A stretch of DNA of 43,633 nucleotides. Source: Halothiobacillus sp. (lineage in GTDB: Bacteria > Pseudomonadota > Gammaproteobacteria > Halothiobacillales > Halothiobacillaceae). Under the pieces are notes generated by a model, which saw only the letters and a program-made list of their open reading frames with translations, had not been told where the DNA came from and made no database searches. The stretch's first letter is position 1, and every line of letters begins with the position of its first letter. A program made the translations under genes and the position numbers. Below are positions 1 to 9,859 of the stretch, piece by piece. The stretch lies in assembly GCA_024636015.1 (NCBI GenBank), contig JAGXHU010000003.1, positions 1 through 43,633 of the forward strand. The letters are read 5' to 3'.

Positions 1-276
1 ATAGATCAGCACCCAGGTCTGCGGGGTGTACTCGATGATGCGCCGCTCCATGTGCCCCGCATAGATGAGGTGGTAACCCGCCGTCATACCGAACGTCTCC
101 TTCACCGTGGACGGATCGACAATCCACGGCGAGGTATAAAATACATAGAACAGCGTCAGCACCATGAAGAGCGGGATGAACAGCAGAAGCCCGGCGCGAA
201 TGCGCACGGCGTTCTCGTTGATGAACAGATCGGGCTCGCTGGTGTCTCTGAACCAGGTTTTCTTGAACGTATTCAC
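1..276 (-). CDS. Membrane protein, N-terminal part only (possible DUF4395 family)
   Basis: The gene runs off the left edge, leaving about 92 residues. It opens with GTG at 276; in this frame a stop lies about 50 bases upstream with no other start codon between, and AGAGG sits at a usable ribosome-binding distance. The protein starts MNTFKKTWFRDTSEPDLF and has a hydrophobic helix around residues 30-52 (GLLLFIPLFMVLTLFYVFY). A second membrane segment probably starts where the window cuts it. The pattern of a short polar N-terminus, an INENAVRIRAG stretch and then a helix reminds me of DUF4395 membrane proteins, a second member of which lies at 10746-11435. That family link is recollection, not a search result. 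Confidence 0.6.
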   Translation of the reverse strand, partial: MNTFKKTWFRDTSEPDLFINENAVRIRAGLLLFIPLFMVLTLFYVFYTSPWIVDPSTVKETFGMTAGYHLIYAGHMERRIIEYTPQTWVLIY

Positions 277-444
277 AGGGGGCCTCTGTCGTTTTGAACC
301 CGTCGCGGGCTGCGAAAGCGGGTATCACGCCACAAGAAGACGCCAGAACAGGCATGAGGTTCCCTGTCCTGGTGACACCAGCGGATCAACAGCCGATATC
401 GCACAGTAAATTCGGGATGAGGCCGAGCAATCAAGGGAGCAAAA

Positions 445-468
445 ACCAATGGTGTAAGTACCATTGGT
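445..468. promoter_or_regulatory. Perfect 9-bp inverted repeat, operator-like
   Basis: ACCAATGGT at 445-453 is matched by its exact complement ACCATTGGT at 460-468 with a 6-base spacer. It lies in the gap between the left-edge membrane gene (start 276) and the end of the TlpA-like gene. It has no T-run on either side, so a regulator-binding site is more likely than a terminator. The half-site loosely recalls GntR/FadR-type TGGT...ACCA operators, but the spacing differs. Confidence 0.4.
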
Positions 469-526
469 CGAATGAATTACGCCACGTCAACCAGATGACA
501 CGGGTGAAATCCCTAGTGATAGACGC

Positions 527-562
527 TGTAGGTTGGGGTAAGCCTGCGCACCCCAACCTACA
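527..562. repeat. REP-like palindrome (12-bp arms)
   Basis: TGTAGGTTGGGG (527-538) and CCCCAACCTACA (551-562) form a perfect stem around a 12-base loop. Palindromes of the GTAGGTTGGG...CCCAACCTAC type are common as dispersed intergenic repeats in proteobacteria. This one lies 14 bases beyond the stop of the TlpA-like gene and could also slow transcription there, but no U-run follows on that strand. I saw no second copy in the window. Confidence 0.6.
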
Positions 563-575
563 ATCTGAACGCTCA

Positions 576-1889
576 TTAAGATCGTGGAGCGACAATCGCG
601 GAAGCGTTGTCCGGCTCGGCCAGTAGCGCACGAATCTTCGCCACGGCACTGGGCTGATCCCAGTCCGCCCCACCAAACAGGGCGTAACGAATCCGCCCTG
701 TCTTGTCGATGAGATAGGTGCTGGGATAGGCGAATACCTGCCAGGTCTGTACGGCCGATCCGCTGGGATCGAGCAGCACCGGGAAGTTCACCGGATGTGC
801 GTGCAGGAAGGTCTCAATTGCCGGTTTATCTTCCGCCAAATTAACCGCCAGAATCTCGAACGGCTGCCCTTTCAACAGCGTATTCAACCGTGCCATGGAC
901 GGCATTTCGTGCACGCAGGGCGGGCACCAGCTGGCCCAAAAATTCAGCAGAACGACCTTCCCCCGATAGTCGCGCAGGTTCACTGGCCGGCCATTTAGGT
1001 CTTCCAGGCTCAAGGGTTTGTCCTGAGCGCCCTGGTAGGGCTGCAATTCGGTCGATTTCGTCTGCTCGACGGTCACCGGGCCGGTCGATGCCCTCTGGCC
1101 TGCCGCGCGGGGTTTGGCCATGTAAAAATTCAGTGCCGAAATTGCCTGCTTAAGCTGACCCACGAATGCCCTGCCCTGCGCCTGTTCGACGGGCAACGCA
1201 TCGGGCCGGAAGTAAAACCGGTCCCGAACCTGCGGCAGGAGTTTCAGGTATACGTCGCTACCCGAAGCGGCCAGCTGATCGCGCAACTCCACCATACGCC
1301 AGCGCCAGGGCGACAGTTCGGCCTGAAACAGGAACACCGGGGCATTGAAGGCCTGCGTCTCGGGCCAATAGCGGGCCGCCGCGCCTGGTTCCGGCGTATT
1401 CACGTAGAGATTGGGATTGATGAAGATGAAACCGACATCGTGCTGAGGTGTTTTCTGCACCGCAACCCAGCCGCGCACGGCCAGTTGGGCCGCCATGTTT
1501 TCTGCGACCACAATCAGCGGCATTCCGCCCGATCGGGCCTTGTCGATCAGCTGCGCAATCCATTCCGTGGGTACCTGATCGACGGCGCTGGGTGTGGGCG
1601 GCAGAAACAAGGGCTCGTAGAGATCCACGAACCAGCTCTCAAAGCCCGATTGACCCAGCTGGGTCGCCCACTGCTTTTCGGCCGGCAGAATGCCATATTC
1701 CGAAGGCAACCAGAGCAGGCGGGCTTTGGGTTCAGCCTGCGGGGCCACAACCTGAATGTTCAGCGGGCCATTCGGTACGTCCAGCGTCAGAAGATCGGGC
1801 TGAGTCGGCTCAGCCGCCGTCACGACGGAGAACGGCAACAGGCAGAACAGTGCGATGCGTATCCATCGGGTCGCAGAGAACATGACCAT
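576..1889 (-). CDS. TlpA-type thioredoxin with extra N-terminal domain
   Basis: This 437-residue protein starts with a signal peptide (residues 1-25, ending VVTAAEP), so the product should act in the periplasm. Residues about 290-430 are a TlpA/ResA thioredoxin domain: the active site WCPPC is at 321-325 after VVLLNFWAS, and a cis-proline region (FAYPSTYLID) follows. Such domains reduce or exchange disulfides, for example in cytochrome c maturation or in redox supply to other envelope proteins. Residues about 35-255 are not typical of TlpA. They alternate strands and helices and read like an alpha/beta-hydrolase fold (LLWLPSEYG, IVVAENMAAQLAVRGW, FIFINPN), but there is no GxSxG nucleophile motif. 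ATG 1889 is used; a second ATG lies at 1883. The thioredoxin part is sure, the N-terminal fold is inference. Confidence 0.85.
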   Translation of the reverse strand: MVMFSATRWIRIALFCLLPFSVVTAAEPTQPDLLTLDVPNGPLNIQVVAPQAEPKARLLWLPSEYGILPAEKQWATQLGQSGFESWFVDLYEPLFLPPTPSAVDQVPTEWIAQLIDKARSGGMPLIVVAENMAAQLAVRGWVAVQKTPQHDVGFIFINPNLYVNTPEPGAAARYWPETQAFNAPVFLFQAELSPWRWRMVELRDQLAASGSDVYLKLLPQVRDRFYFRPDALPVEQAQGRAFVGQLKQAISALNFYMAKPRAAGQRASTGPVTVEQTKSTELQPYQGAQDKPLSLEDLNGRPVNLRDYRGKVVLLNFWASWCPPCVHEMPSMARLNTLLKGQPFEILAVNLAEDKPAIETFLHAHPVNFPVLLDPSGSAVQTWQVFAYPSTYLIDKTGRIRYALFGGADWDQPSAVAKIRALLAEPDNASAIVAPRS

Positions 1890-2061
1890 GACAACCCCCG
1901 GAGTGCGGATTTAGGGTACGGATTCCCCGCCTAGCGTACGGGATGTCTCACGTATCTGACAATGATCAATGTTCGTCCACCGATGGCCATGAACCGCGCC
2001 GAAGCGTTCCCACAGATCATGGGGAACCACGGAGCTGGTCGACTGAGGCAATCCGAACGAT

Positions 2062-4926
2062 TTACAGCCGTTCGATCCGTTCGCGCTGGGACATCAGCTC
2101 ACCCAGACTGGCCGCGAATTTCTCGACCCGTTCCCGTTCCTGTGCCACCACCGCCGGTGGGGCACGGTCGGCGAAGCCGGGGTTGTCGAGTTTGCCACGT
2201 GCCTTGACCAGTTCCGCCTCGATCTTGCCGATCTCACGATCCAGCCGCGCCAGTTCGGCATCCTTATCGATCAGGCCCGCCAGCGGGATATGCATCTGCA
2301 TACTGCCGACCAGTGCCATGGCGGCCTCGGGCAACTGCTCACCCTCGGCCAACGGAGTGACACTGCTGATCCGACCGACGCCGCTGAGCAAATCGCCAAA
2401 TCGGGCAAACCGCGCCTGTTCCTCGGCGCTGGCCTGCGTCACCAGAATCGCCAGAGGCTTGCCGGGCGCAATATCCATTTCGGCGCGAATGCGACGCACC
2501 CCGAGAATTACCTGCTTGAGCCACTCGACCGATTCGAGTGCCTCCGTGCTGATCCTGCCCTCATCCGCCCGGGGATAAGGCCGGCCCATAATGCTGGACG
2601 TCGGCGCCGAGGTATCGATGCCGGCCATCGGTGCCACCCGTTGCCAGATCGTTTCCGTGATGAACGGGATGATCGGATGCAGCAGGCGCAGCAGCGTTTC
2701 CAGTACGCGTACCAAGGTACGGCGGGTGCCGCGTTGGGTTGCCGCGTCGCCCTGCTTCAGCGCCGGCTTGGTGAATTCCAGATACCAGTCGCAGTATTCG
2801 TTCCAGGTGAATTCGTACAGGGCGTGCGCGGCGAGATCGAACCGGTAATCGGCAAAGTGCCGGCTCACTTCGGCCTCGCATTGCTGCAGGCGGCTGATGA
2901 TCCAGTGATCGGCATCGCCCAGCGTGATGGGGGCATCACCGAGGCCGGTATCCTGATCCTCGCACTGCATCGCCACGAAGCGGCTGGCATTCCAGAGCTT
3001 GTTGCAGAAATTTCGATAACCCTCGATCCGGCCCAGATCGAAGCGAATATCGCGGCCGGTCGTCGCGAGCGCCGCGAAGGTGAAGCGCATCGCATCCGTG
3101 CCGAAGGCCGAAATACCATCCGGGAATTCCTTGCGGGTGTCTTTTTCGATGCGTTTGGCCATGGCCGGCTGCATCAAACCCGCCGTACGTTTTGCCACCA
3201 GGGCTTCGAGGTCGATCCCGTCGATCAGGTCGATCGGGTCGAGCACATTGCCCTTGGATTTGGACATCTTCTGACCCTGCGCATCGCGGATCAGGCCATG
3301 CACGTAGACCTCGCGGAACGGCACGTCCCCGGCAAAATACTTGCCCATCATCACCATCCGGGCCACCCAGAAAAAGATGATGTCGAAGCCCGTCACGAGG
3401 ACGCTGGTCGGATAGAAGGCGGCCAGTTCCTCGGTTTTTTCCGGCCAGCCAAGAGTCGAGAACGGCCAGAGTGCCGACGAGAACCAGGTATCGAGCACAT
3501 CGTTATCCTGGCTGAGCGTCACGTTGTCCGCCAATTTGTGGGCGGCGCGCACTTCGTCCTCGTTCCGGCCGACGTAGACATTGCCCTCGGCGTCGTACCA
3601 GGCGGGAATACGGTGACCCCACCAAATCTGGCGACTGATGCACCAGTCCTGAATATTTTCCAGCCACTGGTAGTAGGTGTTCGACCAGTTTTCGGGCACG
3701 AACTTGATGTCGCCGCCCCGCACGGCGTCCAGTGCCGGACGAGTAATGGCCGCAAGGCCACCCGGACGGCCATCGTCCTGGGTTTCACGGGTGAGATCGA
3801 CAAACCACTGATCGGTCAGCATCGGCTCAATGACCGCCCCGCTGCGGTCGCCGCGCGGCACCATCAGCTTGTGGTCGTCGATCTTTTCCAGCAGTTCCTG
3901 GGCCTTCAGATCATGAATGATGCGGTCGCGCGCTTCATAACGATCCAGCCCGGCATAGGCCTTGGGCAAGGTCGCATCCATGGTCTGGCTCTGCGCACCG
4001 ACCCGCTCGCATTCCGTGCGGATGCGCGCATCCGGGGTCAGTACGTTCAGTAGCGGCAGGTTATGCCGCTGACCTACCGCATAGTCATTGAAATCGTGTG
4101 CCGGCGTGATTTTCACGCAGCCGGAGCCGAATTCCGGATCGACATAATCGTCGCCGATGATCGGGATTTCACGGCCCACCAGCGGCAGGGTGATGGTTTT
4201 GCCGATCAGGTGCTTGTAGCGCTCGTCTTCGGGATGGACGGCCACGGCGGCATCGCCCAGCATGGTTTCCGGCCGGGTCGTCGCTACGATCAGGAATCCG
4301 GAACCATCGCTGAGCGGATAACGCAGATGCCACATGTGGCCGCTTTCTTCCTCACTCAACACTTCCAGATCGGAAACGGCTGTTTGCAGCACCGGATCCC
4401 AGTTCACCAGCCGCTTGCCGCGATAGATCAGGCCATCCTGATGCAGCCGAACGAAGACCTCACGTACTGCTTCGGACAGGCCCTCGTCCATCGTGAATCG
4501 CTCGCGCGACCAGTCGCAGGACGCGCCCAATCGGCGCATCTGCTCGGTGATAAAGCCCCCGGACGTGCCTTTCCATTCCCAGACCTTGGCGGTGAAAGCC
4601 TCGCGTCCCAGATCATGCCGGGTCTTGCCCTCGGCTTCGAGCTGACGCTCCACGACCATCTGGGTGGCGATCCCCGCGTGATCGGTACCGGGTTGCCAGA
4701 GCGTGCGATCGCCCTGCATCCGGTGCACGCGGGTCAGCATGTCCATCAGGGTGTCCTGGAAGGCATGCCCCATGTGCAGACGACCGGTCACATTCGGCGG
4801 CGGCAGCATGATGCTGTAGCTCGGCGCATCCGACGCCAGATCCTGGCGGGGCTGGAAATAGCCACCCGCCTGCCAGCGGGCGTAACAAGGGGCTTCGATC
4901 TCGGCGGGGCTGTAGGTTTTTTCCAT
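2062..4926 (-). CDS. valS: Valyl-tRNA synthetase
   Basis: Class Ia aminoacyl-tRNA synthetase that charges tRNA-Val in the cytoplasm. At 954 residues it matches the E. coli enzyme in length. The HIGH motif appears as HMGH in [18 protein letters not shown] (about residues 42-58), the KMSKS loop as [10 protein letters not shown] in the middle, the editing domain lies between them, and a ValS-specific C-terminal coiled-coil arm ends the protein ([17 protein letters not shown]). I place the start at ATG 4926, giving [11 protein letters not shown], which matches ValS N-termini; the reading frame could extend four codons to a TTG at 4938. It lies 80 bases after holC on the same strand, the usual proteobacterial order. 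A long open frame on the opposite strand is a shadow. Confidence 0.97.
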   Translation of the reverse strand: MEKTYSPAEIEAPCYARWQAGGYFQPRQDLASDAPSYSIMLPPPNVTGRLHMGHAFQDTLMDMLTRVHRMQGDRTLWQPGTDHAGIATQMVVERQLEAEGKTRHDLGREAFTAKVWEWKGTSGGFITEQMRRLGASCDWSRERFTMDEGLSEAVREVFVRLHQDGLIYRGKRLVNWDPVLQTAVSDLEVLSEEESGHMWHLRYPLSDGSGFLIVATTRPETMLGDAAVAVHPEDERYKHLIGKTITLPLVGREIPIIGDDYVDPEFGSGCVKITPAHDFNDYAVGQRHNLPLLNVLTPDARIRTECERVGAQSQTMDATLPKAYAGLDRYEARDRIIHDLKAQELLEKIDDHKLMVPRGDRSGAVIEPMLTDQWFVDLTRETQDDGRPGGLAAITRPALDAVRGGDIKFVPENWSNTYYQWLENIQDWCISRQIWWGHRIPAWYDAEGNVYVGRNEDEVRAAHKLADNVTLSQDNDVLDTWFSSALWPFSTLGWPEKTEELAAFYPTSVLVTGFDIIFFWVARMVMMGKYFAGDVPFREVYVHGLIRDAQGQKMSKSKGNVLDPIDLIDGIDLEALVAKRTAGLMQPAMAKRIEKDTRKEFPDGISAFGTDAMRFTFAALATTGRDIRFDLGRIEGYRNFCNKLWNASRFVAMQCEDQDTGLGDAPITLGDADHWIISRLQQCEAEVSRHFADYRFDLAAHALYEFTWNEYCDWYLEFTKPALKQGDAATQRGTRRTLVRVLETLLRLLHPIIPFITETIWQRVAPMAGIDTSAPTSSIMGRPYPRADEGRISTEALESVEWLKQVILGVRRIRAEMDIAPGKPLAILVTQASAEEQARFARFGDLLSGVGRISSVTPLAEGEQLPEAAMALVGSMQMHIPLAGLIDKDAELARLDREIGKIEAELVKARGKLDNPGFADRAPPAVVAQERERVEKFAASLGELMSQRERIERL

Positions 4927-5006
4927 GGAATTCGTCAATCAGATAAAGCAAAAAAGAGGCGATACGGCTGTGTTCATCGGTGGTCAAATACGGTCGTATC
5001 GGAGGT

Positions 5007-5450
5007 TCATTCAGCGTCGCGGTCGACCTGGGCAACCGCCCGGTGCTGGGGTTTGACGCCCGCCTGTTGATAATCGCGCCAGCGCGCGCGGGCCGCCTCA
5101 CGATTGGCGGCATTGGCATCCACAATTTCGTCGATGGCCTCCCGCTCGGTCACCCGTTCGATGAGCTTGCCGGACAGGTTGATCACATAATCGAAACCGC
5201 CCGCAGCGGGGTCCATGCCGATAAACAAGGGGGCATGCGCCGCATCCTCGGGATCGGCGGTGTGCGGCACGAAGGCATCTGGGCGATAGCCCCACAGATA
5301 CTCGTCGAAGCTCTCGACGTGCTCCAGATTGGCACAGACCACATAGGTCATGCGTTCATCGGCGGCCGCCTGGGCACACAGATCGGCTGCATAGAACCAG
5401 AATGCATCGGGTTCTGCATCGTCAATCAAATGAAAAGTTACTGCGCTCAT
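5007..5450 (-). CDS. holC: DNA polymerase III chi subunit
   Basis: HolC (chi) joins the clamp-loader complex through psi and contacts single-strand binding protein during replication. The product has 147 residues, the same as E. coli chi. The start at ATG 5450 gives MSAVTFHLIDDAEPD, typical of the family; an upstream extension in frame is not family-like. The conserved block FDEYLWGYRPDAFVPH and the following APLFIGMDP and DYVINLSG segments are recognisable. A short acidic and basic tail (QHRAVAQVDRDAE) follows the domain. The position directly upstream of valS on the same strand supports the call, as holC-valS is a common operon. Confidence 0.92.
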   Translation of the reverse strand: MSAVTFHLIDDAEPDAFWFYAADLCAQAAADERMTYVVCANLEHVESFDEYLWGYRPDAFVPHTADPEDAAHAPLFIGMDPAAGGFDYVINLSGKLIERVTEREAIDEIVDANAANREAARARWRDYQQAGVKPQHRAVAQVDRDAE

Positions 5451-5612
5451 GAATATCGATTCCAGTCTGTGTCGTGTCCTGCCTGCCCGGGGCACCCGGT
5501 CATCATCGTACTGCCTTCGGGCACGCCCGGAAAATCAACGCGAAGATCAACCTGTGACGCCATGGCAGCGAGTGCGTATTATGCCCAATCCAGCCCCAAC
5601 ACGCAGTGCCCC

Positions 5613-6578
5613 ATGACCATTCCCGCCTCGAAACCCCGCAGCACCCGCGCCTGGCTAACCATCGCCCTGGCCTGGGGGGCCGTGCTGGCTGCGCTGACGG
5701 CGGTGATTATCTGGGTAGGGCCGGCCAAACTGATCGCGCCCTGGCGACACATTTCACCCCTGGCGCTCCTTGTGGCGCTGAGCCTGATGGTGCTGAGCTA
5801 CGCCCTGCGCGCGCTGCGGATTCAGCGGTATTTTCACCCGGAACTGAACGGGCAATTCTGGCCGACATTGAAACTGTCCACCTGGCACATCCTGCTCAAC
5901 AATCTCCTGCCGATGCGCGCCGGGGAAGTCAGCTTCCCGATCCTGATGCAGCGCTATTTTGCCCTATCGCCCCGTCGGACCGTCCCCGTTTTGTTCTGGT
6001 TTCGCCTGCTGGATCTTCAGGCCATTGTATTGATCGGCCTGCTCGCCGCCTTCTGGGGGACGGGACTGTCCGCTCAATGGCTATGGCCGGCACTGATCCT
6101 CTTGCCCGCCCCTTTGATCGCCTATATCGCACGGCATCACGTCGCCCGATGGCTGGCCGGACGCGCGGCGGGCAAATGGCGCGACCGACTCCTCGACAGC
6201 CTGAACAGTTTGCCGAACGATGCCCGAAGTTTCCTGGCCACCCTCGGCTGGACCTGGATCAACTGGTTGGTGAAGCTGCTCACCCTGGCCTGGGTGTTGG
6301 CTGCGCTGGCGCCCGTCACGATCATTCAGGCTGTCGCCGGGGCGATCGGGGGCGATCTGACGACGGTACTACCGATTCATGCACCGGGGGGGTTCGGCAC
6401 GTTCGAAGCGGGGGTCATGTTGGCGCTACAGCCCTTCGATTTGTCGATACCGACGGCACTTGCGGCGGCCGTCAATCTGCATCTGTTCTTGCTGGGCTCG
6501 TCGATTCTGGCTGCCCTGGTGGTTCTGGCCATCCGCGTGCCCCCACCAAATCGGGATACCGCCACCACCCAACCCTAA
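5613..6578 (+). CDS. Flippase-like integral membrane protein (UPF0104 / LPG synthase TM family)
   Basis: A 321-residue polytopic membrane protein with about eight hydrophobic segments. The motifs NNLLPMRAGEVSFPILM (about residues 93-109) and, later, GGDLTTVLPIHAPGGFGTFEAG are hallmarks of the family that contains the transmembrane part of lysylphosphatidylglycerol synthases (MprF) and AglD-type proteins. Members are thought to move lipids across the membrane or to help glycolipid synthesis. No cytosolic synthase domain is attached here, so lysyl-PG synthesis is not implied. ATG 5613 is chosen because the upstream open frame is antisense to holC and does not look coding. The gene is divergent from holC and converges on the next gene with a 17-base gap. 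Confidence 0.8.
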   Translation: MTIPASKPRSTRAWLTIALAWGAVLAALTAVIIWVGPAKLIAPWRHISPLALLVALSLMVLSYALRALRIQRYFHPELNGQFWPTLKLSTWHILLNNLLPMRAGEVSFPILMQRYFALSPRRTVPVLFWFRLLDLQAIVLIGLLAAFWGTGLSAQWLWPALILLPAPLIAYIARHHVARWLAGRAAGKWRDRLLDSLNSLPNDARSFLATLGWTWINWLVKLLTLAWVLAALAPVTIIQAVAGAIGGDLTTVLPIHAPGGFGTFEAGVMLALQPFDLSIPTALAAAVNLHLFLLGSSILAALVVLAIRVPPPNRDTATTQP

Positions 6579-6595
6579 GCGCGGTTTAACCTACC

Positions 6596-7864
6596 TCAGG
6601 CGTGGCTTTCGGCCATTTCCGCCGGTTGACCCGACGGCCGAACCGGGAGATCCAGCCACCAGTGCACCGGCGGGTCATTCGCTTCCATCGGCCGGATATA
6701 CCGTTCGGCTTCCGCTTCCTTGCCTTCGTTATCGTAGGACATGCCCTGTTTGTTGAAACTGGCAAGAATCCGCGCCCGCGAGCCTTCTTCCTTGCCATTG
6801 ATCAGGCTCGGATGTGCCCGCAACACGAAATCGGGTTGGAAAAAGAAATAGGTGTGATCAAAACCATAAGGATAACGGGGATGATCCGGCGGATAACAGG
6901 TGCCGAAGGCGGTGAAAAACATCGGCTCCCCCGCCCACTCGAATTTCCAACCGACGGTACCCACCTCGTTCTGTAAGCACGTCGAGTGAGCCGGATCAAT
7001 CCGATTCAATTCGTCAAGCAGCAACGCCGTGGTGCGGGATAAAACCGGCACTGAGGCGCTCAACTCAGGGGGGAGGCGTACGGCAAAGCCCTTGAATTTT
7101 TCCCGCTTGGCCACGGCCATAAACCGGAACAGCCCATCCGCAAAACGACGGATATTGGCTTCCCAGGAATCGGTACGCACCCAGTCATCAGCCCCCCAAT
7201 ACTTGCCGGAGGGGGCGAAGATGCAATGGGTTTTTTCGATCGAGGTCATGAATTCGATATGCGTCGGGGAAAAAACGGGCTCATAACCGTCCGGATCCCG
7301 AGCAAAAGGCTGAAGCTGGGCGAGCACCTCCGGCTGAGCCCAATCCTCCGCCATCTTCATCAAGTGGGCGGGTGTATGAACGGCCAATACCGCAAACAGC
7401 GCGTTGGTCAGATCCTGAACACTTTCTCCGTCCTGCTCCGGCAACTGAGGCCCCTGCTCGATCCCGGCATAAAACCACAGCGTGGCCATCAATTTATCCA
7501 GCAATTTGGGCAAGCCGTCCAACCCATGCTCGTCAAGATATTCCAAATCACGACAGGTTTTCAGCAGTCGGTCGGCCTGAACATTGTACCGTTGGGCCGT
7601 CAGCAAAATGAGAAACGACAACACGGCCAACGGCACACCATCCAAAGGGCCGGACGTATTCAAAATCGGCCGTAACTCCGCCAAAATCTTCAACGTACCC
7701 GCATCGTCCAACTCACAGTGCTGCCGCTGCGCAAAGGCCGCGCTTTCGCGCCGACCCAATACAAAAACTTTCATCATATTCATAGTCGATATCGCCAATC
7801 TTGATCCGTCGCGAGAATCGGGCACATCCATAAGTACCCGTGATGCAAACAGGGCGTGCATCAC
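6596..7864 (-). CDS. YqcI/YcgG-like protein of unknown function
   Basis: Up to 422 residues, no signal peptide or membrane helix. The C-terminal half (about 195-400) resembles the YqcI/YcgG family: a W-x-F-x-(W/F)-AGEP-x-FF core (KFEWAGEPMFFTAFG), then a Y-P-x-x-H-x-R-Y block, a FFQPDFVLR strand, and an end with ARILASFNKQGMSYD and ERYIRPME. That family has no firmly assigned biochemical role that I know. The first 190 residues are mostly helical and unrecognised. Start is uncertain: ATG 7864 is the longest, but ATG 7783 or 7777 (MMKVFVLGRRESAAFA) also fit and no strong ribosome-binding site decides. It stands alone, convergent with the flippase-like gene. Confidence 0.6.
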   Translation of the reverse strand: MMHALFASRVLMDVPDSRDGSRLAISTMNMMKVFVLGRRESAAFAQRQHCELDDAGTLKILAELRPILNTSGPLDGVPLAVLSFLILLTAQRYNVQADRLLKTCRDLEYLDEHGLDGLPKLLDKLMATLWFYAGIEQGPQLPEQDGESVQDLTNALFAVLAVHTPAHLMKMAEDWAQPEVLAQLQPFARDPDGYEPVFSPTHIEFMTSIEKTHCIFAPSGKYWGADDWVRTDSWEANIRRFADGLFRFMAVAKREKFKGFAVRLPPELSASVPVLSRTTALLLDELNRIDPAHSTCLQNEVGTVGWKFEWAGEPMFFTAFGTCYPPDHPRYPYGFDHTYFFFQPDFVLRAHPSLINGKEEGSRARILASFNKQGMSYDNEGKEAEAERYIRPMEANDPPVHWWLDLPVRPSGQPAEMAESHA

Positions 7865-8399
7865 GCCGTGGCGGTCGCCCGAACACCTTGGGTGTGTCAG
7901 AGCGTCTCGCCAACGCTAAAAATTACCGTAGCCGACAATTCACAAGAATTGGTAGAAGCAGGCGTACCCGCAAAAACGCCGTCCATCATCATTCCGATGG
8001 AGGTCTTGTGGCCGACAGGCCCTCCCGGCACATTCATGGTGTGCACGCGAGTGCCCGCAGATTAAAGGATTTCTGTAACCAATTGATGTCGCTAAGGACT
8101 AATACCGGACTTCGCCCGGGCTGCGAACCCTACAACAGGACTCGATCAAGCGCAAACTCACCCCCTTAATGCATATATATGTGCGCGGGCTGGAATACCA
8201 ACAGAATTCATACCCCCATTTCTTGAGTTCGGCTACACCAGGCAACCATAACCGACCACATATCCATTGCCGAAAACAAAACCGCCTAAGCAGGGTCGTA
8301 ATCTGGTATGATTCAGGGTTCTATTTCCCCTAAAATTCATCATGGCCTTTCGAAAATCATGATCTTTCGAAGGGTCCGTTCATTTTTTTCAATTCTGGA
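7865..8399. other. Intergenic stretch upstream of rhlE
   Basis: About 535 bases with no convincing gene. Short open frames on the plus strand in 7840-8169 lack ribosome-binding sites and family resemblance. The right part is AT-richer and holds the probable rhlE promoter. The leader just before rhlE (8340-8399) contains two copies of CTTTCGAA, which could pair imperfectly around AATCATGAT. Confidence 0.5.
8304..8312 (+). promoter_or_regulatory. Extended -10 promoter element for rhlE
   Basis: TGGTATGAT fits the extended -10 pattern (TGnTATAAT) about 87 bases before the rhlE start. No good -35 is present at the standard distance, which is common for extended -10 promoters. The implied 5' leader of about 80 bases holds the CTTTCGAA repeats. 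The assignment rests on the motif alone. Confidence 0.4.
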
Positions 8400-9770
8400 A
8401 TGCCCATGTCTTTTGCTGAACTCGGCCTTATGCCCGAGCTACTGACCGCGCTCGACGCCGTCGGTTATACCACCCCAACCCCGATCCAACGGGAAGCCAT
8501 TCCCGTGGTCCTGACCGGCCGCGATTTGCTGGCCGCCGCTCAAACGGGCACCGGCAAGACCGCCGGCTTCACGCTGCCGCTGTTACAGCGCCTCAGCACC
8601 ACACCTGTGCAACACCCTTCCACGAAACCCCGCATTCGTGCGCTGGTCCTGACCCCCACACGCGAACTGGCTGCCCAGGTAGAAGAAAGCGTCAAGGAAT
8701 ATGGCCAACATCTGAACCTGACCTCAATGGTCATCTTCGGTGGCGTGAACATCAATCCCCAGCGCGATCGTCTGCGCAAACGGCTGGATATCCTGGTCGC
8801 GACGCCAGGTCGTCTGCTCGACCACGTCGGTCAGGGTTCCGTCGATCTAGGCGGCGTTGAAATCCTCGTGCTGGACGAAGCTGACCGCATGCTCGACATG
8901 GGCTTTATCCGCGACATCAAGCGGATCCTCGCCCTGTTGCCGAAGAAGCGGCAGAACCTGCTGTTCTCGGCCACCTTCGCGCCAGAAATAAAAACCTTCG
9001 CCAGCAGCCTGCTCGATAACCCGGCCAAGGTCGAAGTTGCCCCGCAGGTCACCACGGCCGAGCGCGTGACGCAGCGCATCTATCCCGTGAACCGGGATGC
9101 CAAGAAAGCCCTGCTGCACAAACTGATCGACGAAGGTCAGTGGAATCAGGTTCTGGTCTTTACCCGCACCAAGCATGGCGCGAATCGTCTGGCCGAACAG
9201 CTCGACAAAGATGGCATTCCCGCCATGGCCATCCACGGCAACAAGAGCCAGGCCGCTCGTGAGAAGGCTCTGAGCGCGTTCAAAGCCGGCAAGCTGCGGG
9301 TGCTGGTCGCCACAGACATCGCCGCACGCGGTATCGATATTGATGCCCTGCCGCATGTCGTGAACTACGAACTGCCCAATGTACCGGAAGACTACGTACA
9401 CCGGATCGGTCGTACGGGCCGCGCCGGCGCGGGTGGCGAAGCCTTGTCGCTCGTCTGTGTCGATGAACACAAGCTGCTGGCCGATATCGAGCGTACGATT
9501 CGCCAGAAGCTAGAACGCGTCATCGTACCGGGTTTCGAACCCGATCCGAACGCCAAAGCGGAGCCATTGCGCAAGCCACAAGGGCCACGCGCACCCCGTC
9601 GCGACGGCCCCTCCTCTGCCCGCCCCGGCAATCCGGGCGCTCGCTCGGCCGGTGCCGGCAACGGAAATCGCCCAGGTGATGTCAATGGCAATCGGGCACC
9701 TCGCCCGGCGGGTAATGGCAATCGACCGGACAGCAGTTCCGGTCAGCGTCGGCGGCCACAAGGGCGCTAA
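8400..9770 (+). CDS. rhlE: DEAD-box ATP-dependent RNA helicase, RhlE type
   Basis: A 456-residue RNA helicase that unwinds structured RNA in ribosome assembly and RNA decay. All motifs are present in order: Q motif ([11 protein letters not shown]), motif I (AAQTGTGKT), [12 protein letters not shown] in [16 protein letters not shown], then in the second RecA domain [15 protein letters not shown] and [10 protein letters not shown]. The start MSFAELGL and the RMLDMGF signature favour RhlE over SrmB, CsdA or RhlB. The C-terminal 85 residues are disordered, rich in Gly, Asn, Arg and Pro with repeated GNGNRP-like units, a likely RNA-binding tail. Start may be ATG 8400 or ATG 8406. A strong bidirectional terminator follows. 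Confidence 0.92.
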   Translation: MPMSFAELGLMPELLTALDAVGYTTPTPIQREAIPVVLTGRDLLAAAQTGTGKTAGFTLPLLQRLSTTPVQHPSTKPRIRALVLTPTRELAAQVEESVKEYGQHLNLTSMVIFGGVNINPQRDRLRKRLDILVATPGRLLDHVGQGSVDLGGVEILVLDEADRMLDMGFIRDIKRILALLPKKRQNLLFSATFAPEIKTFASSLLDNPAKVEVAPQVTTAERVTQRIYPVNRDAKKALLHKLIDEGQWNQVLVFTRTKHGANRLAEQLDKDGIPAMAIHGNKSQAAREKALSAFKAGKLRVLVATDIAARGIDIDALPHVVNYELPNVPEDYVHRIGRTGRAGAGGEALSLVCVDEHKLLADIERTIRQKLERVIVPGFEPDPNAKAEPLRKPQGPRAPRRDGPSSARPGNPGARSAGAGNGNRPGDVNGNRAPRPAGNGNRPDSSSGQRRRPQGR

Positions 9771-9797
9771 TTCCCCCTTGTTCCCGATCGCATAATA

Positions 9798-9821
9798 AAA
9801 GGCCCCCATTTGGGGGCCTTT
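9798..9821. terminator. Bidirectional rho-independent terminator
   Basis: AAAGGCCCCC (9798-9807), loop ATTT, then GGGGGCCTTT (9812-9821): a perfect 10-bp stem with T- and A-rich edges on both sides. It lies between rhlE (plus) and the DUF302 gene (minus), which converge, and can serve both. Confidence 0.92.
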
Positions 9822-9859
9822 ATCGTTGGGTAGGACGTGAAAACGCCAACGGACCCCGA

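Noticed and set aside
2290..4053. 587-residue open frame on the plus strand opposite valS
   Set aside because: valS is certain by motifs and length. The antisense frame is open because of the codon pattern of a GC-rich gene and has no family resemblance.
4980..5612. Upstream extension of the flippase-like gene
   Set aside because: The extension is antisense to holC and does not look like a membrane protein; ATG 5613 gives a normal start.
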